Assembly (NCBI GenBank): GCA_965153455.1
Contig: OZ234493.1
Span: 26,898,213 to 26,962,212, forward strand
Length of the DNA stretch: 64,000 nucleotides
From: Sphagnum compactum
Taxonomy: Eukaryota > Bryophyta > Sphagnopsida > Sphagnales
Reading direction: 5' to 3'
A program made the translations under genes and the position numbers. Below, piece after piece: positions 13,697-25,579 of the stretch (within the stretch, counting starts at the first letter, position 1; each line of letters opens with the position of its first letter). The notes below the pieces were generated by a model. The model worked only from the letters and a program-made list of their open reading frames with translations, was not told the origin of the DNA and did not search any database.

Positions 13697-16398
13697 ACAA
13701 TTTCATGCCTTCTACAAAATGTTTTCAAACATTTGATATTTAAAATTCTTTTCCATCATCATTTTGTTATTAATGTTTAATATCCACTTGCTTGTTGGAG
13801 CTTCAATCATGCTTTCAAACTCCACAAAAGATGAATTATTCTTGGATCATAACAATTCTAGCATATGAAGGAATTGTAGCCATTCATCTAGTCAACATAA
13901 TGTCGAAAGCTCCAATAAAACAAGCGACTTTTATTGGTCCTCAAATACTATATTTAAAATCTAATGACTTTAAAGCTAGAAACCCATTTTTTTCTAGCAA
14001 CATTTCCTCCTATTGCTTGCTAGGTTTGCAACTTTCACAACAAAAGGATATTGTGGACAAGTTTGGAAGTCAAGCAACTCTCTTGCTAATAAGGTGAAAT
14101 AATTGAGACTCAATGCACATTGCTTGCATGCACTAAGGAGCAAACTTTGTTTTTTTAATGTGTTTGCATCTTATCTACACTTGTTACATTGTTTGCAAGT
14201 ATGTGTGCAATTTTTTTAAAGGATTTTTTGGATGAAGATTTAGCAAAAATGAACCATATGTAGTGGTTGCAATCCTTTCATTCCCTACTATATAATCTCC
14301 AAGTTTTAATGGATGAAAATGCATTGTATTTCTAGATGGGTTCAATTGATGTAGCCACCATGGCCCAAAAGTATATTTTTGTTACATGCATGCAATTGTG
14401 CATGTGATGGAATTTTCACACATTGAAAGAGTTGAAAAAATGAAAGTCTTATTATATACATTCATTTTTGCTTCATAGGTACTCATACACTTTTACATCA
14501 TTCCCCATTCAATTTTGCTTGTTAGTTAAGTTTTGGCCAAAATATTCCATAGAGTAATAAACACCCTTTCAACTCCTCCATCTCAATTCCATCGTCACAC
14601 ATTAAATATTGATCCTTTGGCTAATAAATATTTTTTGATTTTAACTATTTGTGCTAATTAACATAAAATGATCATGCTTTAAATTAAAAAAACTTTGTGC
14701 CATAGTTGTGCTTTAAATGTTAAGGGCCTAACTATTGTCTTTTTTTGGCAAACTTTTGTCATTTTTTGACTTGAAAAATATGATTTTGACACATAGACAT
14801 GATATTTTTGAAAAAATGGCCCTAATTTCCAAATTTTCAAAAACTTAAAAATCACCAGTTTTTACAATAGGTTCCATGAGGTAAGCAAAAATGTAAAAGA
14901 ATTTTTTTTAAAAAAAGATTCATAATTGGCTTATAGCCAAATTTGGCTAAATCTTTTTAAGGATGATCATTAGTTTGGTTACGTCACAAAATTGAAGAAA
15001 AGAACCCTAGGCCCATGTGAAAAATAAGATCTAAAGTTCACACTTCTTAGAGTTGTTAATTTTTTAAAAAAATCATTATTGAGAACTTTGGGAATTAATT
15101 CTAGATTAATGGCAAGATCAGTTATCATCCTAAATAGTTAATCATATGGATTTTCAGCACTATGATAAAAATAGGTGGAATTTTTTAGACATGTTTTATA
15201 AACTTTAAGCCTTTGGATTTGCTTATGGAACTTCTTGGAATTTGCAAATTGGTTGGAACAAAAGTTGTTTATGAATGTGATTGAAGCAATTGTCATGAAT
15301 TGTGAATTGTGAACCATGAGCCATTGTTATTTGTTTATCTTACATATCATTACCATACTAATATTCCTTTTCTTGCAACGTTGGACTACATTTTGTTTGT
15401 GTACAAATTGTTTTCTTTGTTACCAACATAGTGAAAAAATTCTTTGGTTTGGATGAAATTGATTTCCATGAATAAACATAATAATATCTATCAATTGTTC
15501 ATGTTTGAGGGTTTAAAATTAAGCATGATAAACATGAATGATCTAAGGTATCACCTAGATTAAATTCACAAATTTGACCAAATCATGAAAATTCATTCAT
15601 AACATGGATGAAACAACATCCATGGATGAAAATCACCATTGTTCATATAATTAAAGGTTGTGGCTTGTAATGTTTGTCATCACAAGATGGAAGGGACAAA
15701 AATGACAAAATGAAATTCAGATTTTGACCGAATTTTGAATTTTGTGCTAATTTGAATTTCAGTCCCCCATTTAAGCCCGATTAACATTTTTCATTGTTTT
15801 TTAAAAATCTCAACCTCCTTATGAGCAAACATGGGTCCTTGTATTGTGTTTTCCTTACTTTGTGGATATTTGTAATAATCAACTCACACAATTTTTTTCA
15901 TTTGGATTTTCCTTATGAAAAATGGCAAATACCCACCCAATATCATAGGAAAAACTAGACTTGTCATCCCACCCATGATAAGTCAATTCTCACATCACAA
16001 GTCATTAGTCAAATTGCTTAATATGGGCTAGTTCCCAAGTTTATGTTAGATATATGAAATCATCATTTTTATTTATCAAAACTTCCAATTGAACCACTAG
16101 CTTGTGAGAGATTTTTTGGTAACAAAGAATTGCACAAAGTTGTCCTCCAAGATGCAAGCATGAAACATGCAATGCTTTATCCCATTATCATTATATCCAT
16201 TTACGTCTTCCACAAGAATGTGACTTCTGTGAAGTTATATGTGTAATTTGTAATCAAATGTTGTAAGTTGACAACAAAACATAGTAATGTACACATGCTG
16301 CAAGTTGGCCATAGAACATCTTATCAAACAAACATACTATCATGCAAGTTCATCATTACTCAAAGTATTGTCCTTTCAAGGATGGTACATTCACCATT
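13697..16398. other. No gene recognised
   Basis: A plus-strand frame at 13792-14097 is the longest open frame but has no motif I recognise. The rest is AT-rich and closed in all frames by frequent stops. Confidence 0.4.
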
Positions 16399-16520
16399 TT
16401 GAAAATAACACACCAAGTATATCTACCATCCAATCCAGTTTGAAAATAACACACCAAGTATATCTACCATCCAATCCAGTTTGAAAATAACACACCAAGT
16501 ATATCTACCATCCAATCCAT
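16399..16520. repeat. Tandem repeat, 3 x 41 bp
   Basis: Units start at 16401, 16442 and 16483 with GAAAATAACACACCAAGTAT and are practically identical to each other. Perfect copies imply a recent expansion. Confidence 0.95.
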
Positions 16521-19500
16521 TTTGATGATGCCATGTAGAATGGGTCTCATAATCTTTTTGTATAGTAACACATTGCATGATGATTACAATATTGAGCTTT
16601 TCATTTGATCAATCTTGTCACAATGTTGAAGAGTTTAATATATCATGAGAAACATTCATATGTTCCAACCATTTAACCAACTCCACAAAATTTTGAAGGC
16701 CAAAGATGAAAATTCATAGTGTAGTCATAACCTTATGAGTGTTGTTCACAAAGTGTTAGAGTGTCACCTTCATCATCAATAGTAGCACAATGAACTGCAT
16801 GATTCCCCCACTATTTTTCTTAGCTCCTATGATGGGTGTAGACAAATATGTAATAATTTGCCAAAGATTTTGGGCAAAAGCATATATCCAAACATCTTTG
16901 TCCTGAGTTTTTTTGTCCAAGACTCTCATAATAGAATGATAAGGGGATATTAAAAAATATCATTACTACACCATCATAAGTATTAGTTCCCTTCATCTTA
17001 ATTTGATTTGTTGTCGTGCATATTATTATTTATTATAAAATCAAACACATACATGTGCACAATATAATCATGATTTCTTCATCTTGATGCTTACACCATA
17101 ATTTTCAAATTAATTTATAATCATAAGAGTCTGTTTATGAAATTAAAAAAACATATCCACAACAACAATTTAAAGGTAACATGATAATGAGTGCAGTCAT
17201 AACCTTGTGAAAAAAAGTTGCTCACAAAGGATCACGTGGTCACCTTCACCAAGAATAATAATGAATGAAGTGCCATGACTAACCACTAACTTCATCAACT
17301 CCTAATAGAAGGTGTAGAGGAGTAAATGATAATGAACCCCAATTTGTTGGACAAATGATTCTACAAAGTTTGCTTCTTCAATTTCCACAAGTAATGGGAA
17401 AACTCAATCATGATGTTAGTTAACATTCAAGAAACATAGTTCAAGAAACTACACGTGAATTACATAAAACACCTTCAAGCTTGGATGATGTATGTCATCA
17501 TGCTTTTGTTATCCCTCCATCAAAATAACAAGATGTTTGTATTGACCATGATCAAGTGTACATCAAATGTAGAATGATGAACAGTGCCAAAATTGCATGC
17601 TTGGTAGATGTCAAACCAATTGAGTTATTTGTGCAAGACATATATATTTACTAACAATGTCTATTCACAAGATAAGTAAAATTTAGATGGATCTCAAAGC
17701 TTGAATGAAATTGGTTTGTCATGCCACTATTTGACACAAAAACCATATTACTCTTTTGATTGCCATAAAATTTGTTCAAGAAATTAAAAATATGTTTTTC
17801 AAACTTTAGACATGCACATTCACCAACAAAACAAACCGATCAACAAGATCTATTTTTCAAAGTTTGCATTGGAGACAAAAGTTAAATCATAGATTCATTG
17901 AGGATTGTGGGGTATATAATTGCCAAACATAAGACAAAGCCCATGACAATAGTAAGTGACTTTCATGTTTGACATGCACATATTCCTTCCTTGTATGCTT
18001 TTAAAAAAGGACTTGGGAAGGCCAAACATGTGTGATTTTCCAAAAAAACGGAGAGGAAACCTTTAACCAAGTCAACATTTCTTTTGTTATAGATTCTTGT
18101 GAATTTGTGATTCATTCTTGTTTGTTTTTCTGTGACTATTATGGTCCATTTTACAAATCTCTTGATCATTTGCAAGCTTTTTAGAGGTGTGATTATTTAC
18201 ACTTGGAAGAAAAGGGTTTTCTTTGATATCTGGAATTCTAGAACACCAATCCTTTTTCAATTGGTTGTGAACGTATTTTTACAAGGAAATCGAACATCGT
18301 GATGGATGTCTTCCATGCGAAAGACAAAAGACACAATGAGGGATAGATAATGACAATTGAAGAAGAGATTGTTCTTTTCTAATGAAGAATAAAAAAACCA
18401 CACCAAAACAAAAACATGTAATTCACAAGACATGTTGCAAGAGTGAAGGAGGAGGAAAAAATAACGAACCAACACAACCTATTCCTTGCAACCCATGATA
18501 CTTTCTTAATGATTCTGGCTTGTTGAAGAGGATGATGAAGTTGTAGTGATGTGTTATGTCCCATTTGGTTAATAGGTAGTCCAAAATTGGCCTCGAAGCT
18601 TGATGGTAGAAAGGCTATTGCAATCATTGCCACACCTTAATAACTTACTCTCCACCCCCTCCCTCCCTCCCTCCCTCTCTTTCTTTCATTCTCATTCCTT
18701 CTTTTGCTTCCATTCCCTCCTCCTTACTTTTCGCAAATCTACATTTGCATCCAACAAACGCAATGCTGAACTATTTTTTCACAATTTTTTCCTAAAAGAC
18801 CTAGAACAACAAAGTAGCTTGCACAATTTGTTGTGATGTGAGTTGTGAAGGACTTAAGATCAGCATTTGATGAGATGCATTGCGACAATGTATTGTACTA
18901 AGTTGCATGACGCTTTTCACCTCATATCTTCTTTATGTGCGTTTACACATTTGTGAAAAACACTTTTGACGCATCTTCTTTTGTTACAATGTTTCATTTG
19001 CTTAAAAACATATCCAAAGTGTTGAAGCACAACCTACTTGTCCTCATCAAGCTCCCCATCCCACCACTTAAAGATTTTTCCTCTCTAACCTACCTTCTAT
19101 GACCTACCTCTTGATCCTTCAACTCTTGCATTTTAGGGTTTCTCCAACCTACCACCTTAGTTTTTCAACAATTTTCGACCCAAATAATGCAAGACAAATT
19201 GGGGTGCTAGAAAAGACATGACCAAAATACCCACTAGAGCAAGCATCTTTATTTTTGAAATCTGTCTTGAATGTAGGCATTATTCTTATGAATAACCATG
19301 CTTGCAGGCACATTAGAAAGTTCACTCTAGGGTTATTATGGATACCAAGAAATCATATATTAACACATTTGAAATTGTTTGTCATTTTTGTGAAGGTGTT
19401 GGGAAGTGCCCATGACATTTAATACTTATAAAGTACTGTATGTGTATACTATATCACCCACAATAATGTGTACCTAGTTAGTAATTGTTGTAAAGCACAA

Positions 19501-19617
19501 AACATGATTCAGTCTTTGAAGTGGTAGCACTAAACTGATGCATTTACTACTCCTCTTTCAAATCTCTCTCAAGTTCTTCCTTTCATCTTCTTACTACATG
19601 GTTTGTACATACTGCAG
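16521..19617. other. No gene recognised; pyrimidine tract at 18650-18720
   Basis: AT-rich non-coding DNA. A (CCCT)n-like run at about 18655-18682 and the CT-rich text after it are simple sequence. No exons upstream of the protease fragment at 19618 were found here. Confidence 0.4.
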
Positions 19618-19907
19618 GGTGTGTTCACAGGTGAATGCGTGACCGATTTGAATCATGGGATTCTTTTGGTGGGCTATGGAACTGCCTCGGGCATTAGGCA
19701 CTGATAATTAAGAACACTTGGGGTACAAGTTAGCGACAATGGAATGCTTGGGTGATGCTAAATGCAAATGGGATTTGTGGAATGGACATGATGGCATCAT
19801 GCCCAGTCAACACAGGACCAAACTCAGGTTCAGCAGACACTCCAGGTTTGGGTGGTGATCAGGAAGCAGCTGGGCTTCCTCTTAATTATCATCATCACCC
19901 TGTTTGA
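19618..19907 (+). pseudogene. Papain-type cysteine protease, last-exon pseudogene
   Basis: After a plausible acceptor (TACTGCAG, ending 19617) the frame reads GVFTGECVTDLNHGILLVGY. This is the segment around the catalytic histidine (LNHG) of C1A proteases. It continues with IIKNTWG (the catalytic-Asn region, normally KNSWG) and ICGMDMMASCPV. A one-base loss after ...GIR-H shifts the frame before IIKN, and a TAG replaces the expected Trp codon just after WGTS. No upstream exons with the Cys active site or the propeptide are seen. It is therefore a truncated, inactivated copy. The C-terminal tail ends at TGA 19905-19907. Confidence 0.85.
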
Positions 19908-20403
19908 TTTTCTCACAATGTAATAATCAGCGCTTGGAGCTATTTTTTGGGTGGTGCCTATTCCTTTCTGTTTGCTTACAGTGAGAAATTGATAAAAAGC
20001 TATTGGATACCTACAACAATGCTCAAGTTTCAAAATCTGGATTCAATCTGCAATGATAGCCATGCAATTTTTTCTCAAAACGACATCATATTTTGGAATT
20101 GTATACAAACTCTTGCTAGTTATTGTATTGAACAATTGAATTGTTCATATGTCCATCAATTCATAATACAACGAGAGTTTAGGATGTTATTCACTTTTAT
20201 CACAAAATTTTGTCCAAATATTTAGAGAGTCACATGAAACATGTGTTGCAGTGAAAACTGTCAAACTGTGACTAGTTTTTGTGTTCACCGTACCATGGAA
20301 ACACCCTGGAGCCAATGGGTGTTCCACTAGGTCTTTCTTTTGCAACTGCATTCCAATCTTGGTGCAAGGTTTTAAAAGCCTTCACATCTGGAGTTGATTG
20401 AGG

Positions 20404-23400
20404 TTAATCCATGTAGCTGTTGGCCATGTCGCAGGACACCAGTTCCTCCTCAATTGTTGCCGCATCTGTTAATATGTCAGTTTTGCCAAAGCTTGCAAAC
20501 TTCAAAGGGGCCATTACTATTCTTTGTGGCTGCACAGCTTCAGCAGCTTTAGGGAAGAGCTGTTTCTGGGAAAACTGAGCTTGATGCGCAGGTTTGCTTT
20601 TCGGTATGCCCTGCAAGTCACTGATTGGACATATATAAGATGTCATTTAGAATTAGCTATAGCTTTGCATTTTTTCTATGCAAGCAAAAGAGAAAGAAGC
20701 ATAATATAACAGTCAATTCGATTTGATGAAAATATTCTGCCTATCCTAGCAATTTCTCTCTATGCAACACACCTCATCCAGGCCCACACACCCACAATCA
20801 CTTTCATCTGCTGGACACAAATGAGTTGGTGGTGTTCCAGTCATGTAATATCAACACTCATATTAGCTCTCTATGTCTTGTGGATGCCAATCTTCTCTCA
20901 CCACACAGGTTTTTTACAGTGCTCCAAGACTTGCAGATGATGATGCACTACTCTTTTATGTTTCTTTTGCCCTTCCCCCATTTTTGTCTTTCTGTCACTC
21001 TCTTATGAGTCAAAGCCAAAACTTGGTCTCTGAGTATAGGTCAAGTTTTCCAGTACAATCCAGTGCCTCCAATGGACTGTTGAATGGTCAGAGTGGATCT
21101 GAGGGAAGCAAACTGCTGGTGGATCCATTCAAGGACTGCTGTTTCAGCTCCTGTCACGCACTTCTCAGCATCAAGTTTCCTTCGCTCCTGCTCTGCTTGT
21201 ATCTGTCCATTTGCATTGACAACATAAGCAGCATTCTACTTTGCTGCTAATTGGGTCATTTGTGCCCCTGGCCTACCATATCCACATTAGCTTTTCTCCA
21301 ATTAGAGATAAAGAAATGGAATCCTTGTTCATCCAGTGTCATACCTCTCTCACTTGTAGATGCATAGCATCTATTTGCCTCCGTGTGGTGATCACTTCAG
21401 TCTCAAGCTTCTTTTGGTCTTCCAGATGCTGCCATTGCATTGTTTTTCTTTATAGTCCATAATAAATTGTAATTACCAGAGAACAAGCTCTAAAACTTGT
21501 GGTGAGATGCATGCTAGCAATTTAGAGAGGGTGGAATGATGATGGTGGTGGTGGACCTTGGCAAGCTCTTTGGCAATAGCTTCAGAGTAGCAAATTTTGT
21601 CAGCTTCCATCTTTTGTTCAATCTGCCTTACTCTATCTTCTGCTGATTTGATTTTCTCCTGTGCTTTTCCCTGCAAACAGAGGTTGTAGCTCAAGCACTT
21701 GAGTGTTCTAATTCTTTCCTTCTGTGAAAGAAGTCATCTGAATATGGTGAAGGCCCTGAGTCTTGATCAGAGTGAAAGAAGGTGCATTTTTACCTGTTCC
21801 CCGATCATCATCACTAACTTTTCTTCAGCACTGGCTTTTGCAAATTCAGATCTTGTAACTGCTGTTGTCTGTCGGGCAATCTGATTCTCATACTCCTCAG
21901 TGCTTGCTGCAAATTTCTGCCATTGTAATAAAATGGAGGGTGAAGTTCTTATTAATTTATTCCAAAAAAATTGTGTATAATCTTGAAGAAAAATGCCAGA
22001 GTGCTGGACTTTGAGTTCAGCAACCTTCCTTGCTTTGGTAATCTCCTTGTCCTTGGCCTCAAGTTGACTCTGTAAGAGTGCAATACACATGCCAAAGTCA
22101 GTGAGCATGCAAGCAGAAGCCTTATTCCTGAACTGAGAAACAGGGCAATTGTATTCAGCAGCAGAAGCAGGAGGAATCAGTAAAGCTTGAGAGGAGAGAT
22201 CACCTGCAGTGTTGCAATGTCAGATTTTAATGCAGATATCTTGCCGTTAAGCACTTGTTGAGCTGCCTCCTGAAATCATTCTTGCACTACAAAGCTATCA
22301 GTTATTACCAAGCAAGAAACTATCAGCCAGTTTGTGTCATCAGGCTTAGTGGTCCCAGGTGGAAATTAGACTGACCTTTTCCTGTAAGAGAGCTTGCTCC
22401 CTGTTTGCAATCCTGGCATCAAATGCCATTGCAACTGATTTGTGCTTTTCAGCCTCCTGCAGGAGCATCAATCAAAAGCACAAAACTGTCATTTTGCAAA
22501 GAATCTTGCCCAAAAAGTTTCAGAAGGAGAGACAATGTCAAGGTCATTTTTATTGCGCACCTGAACTGCTTTATCTTTTGCAGACTCCAAAGCCTGTAAT
22601 TCCATACTGAACTTTTTCTGCATTGCTTCCACCTGAAAAAGACAAAACCTTTTTTTGAATCAAACATGTTCAGCAAATAATCATCTTCCAGATCTCCATC
22701 AAAGCTTCAGATTGAAGAGAGCAGTAGCTGCATGCTCAAGCTTGAGTAATGGGAGAGGTGGGCTTTTCATGCTTAGACTCTCTTTTAAGTCTCATCTTGC
22801 TGATATCCAAATTTCAACAACTTTGTGTTTTACAACAGAGTTTTCAGTGGATTTTACAAGTTCCTGAACTGAGAAAATGGCAAGGTGAACTGGACATATT
22901 GTCACCTCTCCTGCATGCTTTTGATCATGTTGTGCAAGGTCAGTTTGCAGTCTCCGAATGATGGAAGAACTGTAGTCTGCATCAGAGCGAGCTCTCTCTG
23001 CAAAATCACAAGTTGAGCATTGGAGATATAAAACCCCATCTACTAGCTATTTTAGAATTGTCTTCATTTTTGCACATCATGGTGGTTTCGCTTTTGATCT
23101 TGGAATTAAGTTTGATCCCCTCCCTCTCAACAACAGATTGATGAGAGAATTTGGTTTGGAAACCTTCAGCAGCTTGCACCCGGGCAGTGTTGTCTTCTTG
23201 CAGCCTTGATAACTGATGCCACATAACATTGAAAACGTACAAGAATTTGCACTCAATTTATGTGAAATCAACCTGTTATCTATCACATGCAGGAGAAAGA
23301 AAAAAAATTCCTATAGATGTGGAGGATGCAGTGGTGCTTTTTCACCAAATCCTCAATTGATGGGAGTGAACTTCACAGGACTTGCCAATGTCCCTTTGTG

Positions 23401-25539
23401 GCTGTTAGTTATATTTTTAAGGTGAATTTTGTGTGCCACATTTGTATTTATCCATGACTGGCAAGAAAAAATTATAAGGGCACCTGATTCTTGAGATGTC
23501 TGCATTCCTTGCTTGATTCAGCTTCACCCATTTGCGCTCGCCTCTCTCTTTCCCTTGCATCCATCAATTCTGCCTGTTTTGGAGACAGCTAGCTAGACAT
23601 GTGAAGTGTTGATTGATTGCAGAAGGCTCTTGGTATCATTTACCTTAAATTGTAAGCATGCTGGGGTGGTTCATAACATGTGGCATGATGTCCTCAAATA
23701 AGAATACAATCTCTGATAAAGATTTGAAAGGAGAAGCATTATCACTGGAAATACACAATGTGAGGTGCAAGTGTAAGATCTTCTCACATTGACTGCTGAT
23801 AGCCGCATGGTTGCCACATTCTCATTTGCAAACATTTTTTCTTGAAGATCACTTATTTGCTGCTCACCAGAAAAAAAACAGAGGACAGTATCAGCTACGA
23901 CAAATTTCTACTGCAAAAGTCCTCAGAACGTGGAGTTGCAAGCTTTCCAAAGCAGATCTTTTAGGGTTTAGATTTTTGATAGTCACACGAGGTAGAGACA
24001 CGTATATTGTGATGAGGAGAATGCAAAAGAGAAGATATGGATCTGTAGCCTGTTTGGCTCTGTTGAGCTGCAATTGAGTCTCCCCGCTTTCCTTCTCAAC
24101 ATATTTCCGAAGCAAATTCTCTTCCTTCAGTTCAACTCGGGATGTCTGAATGTACTCAACAACAAACAACACAAATGAAAAGCTAACCACCACCACCACC
24201 ACCACTGCTGCCCAAGGTTTGAACCTTAAGATTGCATTGCATGAGCCACTGTTTTTCTCCAGCTAGAGCAAAACCTCAAATCCAAGGTTCATTGTTGGCA
24301 CTTTGTGTAGTAGGTTCAAACACTCAGACATTGTTATCCACCTGTGACTTTGCCAGGTAAAATTTCTTAATGGGAAATGAACCAACCTCAAGCTGTGAAT
24401 CGGCTGCCGCCTTCTGTAATTGCACCTCAAGCACTTCTGCTTTAGTTGATGCCTGTGAGAAATCAGCACAGCCCCATGGAAATGAGTCTAGAACTAGCAA
24501 GAGAAGTAATCCAAAGAAACTGTAGACCGAGAATGTCAAGTTCCTGAATTCACAGTATGGCATCTGAGAAACTTGATGTTTTCCTGCTCATCAGTGGCCT
24601 TCGTCTAAAAGAGAGAGACAGAGACAGAGACAGAGAGAGGTTCTGTAGGAAGAGAACATTGCCAGCTCTTGCCGCAGGCTGCCTATCTCCTTCTGAAGAG
24701 AACAAATCCTCTCCAGGTTCACTTCATCAATCTCAGCGCCAGTGGTTGGGCTCTGTACATAGCAAGAGCCAGATGTTAGTTGTGTTCATGGAATAATGGG
24801 TTGCTAAATTGGGAATTCATGATCAAAATGTTCTACTGAAGAGCCAGACTTTGATGGTCAGACGTGTTGGAGTGTAAGACTTAAGTCATTGTAAAGCTGT
24901 TGCACAGTCAGGTTGAAGAATAAGTTTTGGTCAGAATTCCAGGATCTCCTGGATTTACTCACCAGTGTGGAAGCTTCGTGTTGGGATAGGGGTACAGCTA
25001 TCATTGGCTTGCGCACACGATTCTCCTCCAGCAACTTGTCTATACAAACTCCAACACCAACTTGGATCATGGCCTTGAGTTTGTCTTTCACATTACAAGC
25101 TGGTCATGAAGAAGAGCTGGACATTTCAGCTTCATGTCTAAACTGTCATCTGACAAGACTCCCAAAGGAAGGAGCCTGGATTCCTCCAATGAACATGTGT
25201 ACAAAATAATCAGGAATACTCAGATGAAGGAATGTACCAATCTGCATTTGGACAGAAGGTGGAATACCATTCCCTGCCAAGCGAACATCAGTCAGGACAC
25301 GGTTCTTCTGCAGCATTCCAATCAAGGCAGCAGCACCGCCTGGTCCAATCTCATTCCAACGCAGATCTGGAGAGGAAGAAGCAACAAATTCTCATCATCT
25401 CAATGCCTTCTTAATTCAAGCCTCCCAGTTCCTGCGAGCTCAAGGTTCATCCTAGAGGAGAGATCAGATCACCTTATGATGCAGTCTGGGTCCACCAAAA
25501 CACCACCAGAGGCTCTACAGTAAAAAACTGACTCCAATC

Positions 25540-25579
<40 letters not shown>

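Noticed and set aside
16399-16520. CRISPR-like direct repeats
   Set aside because: The 41-bp units are contiguous with no spacers, in a eukaryotic context.
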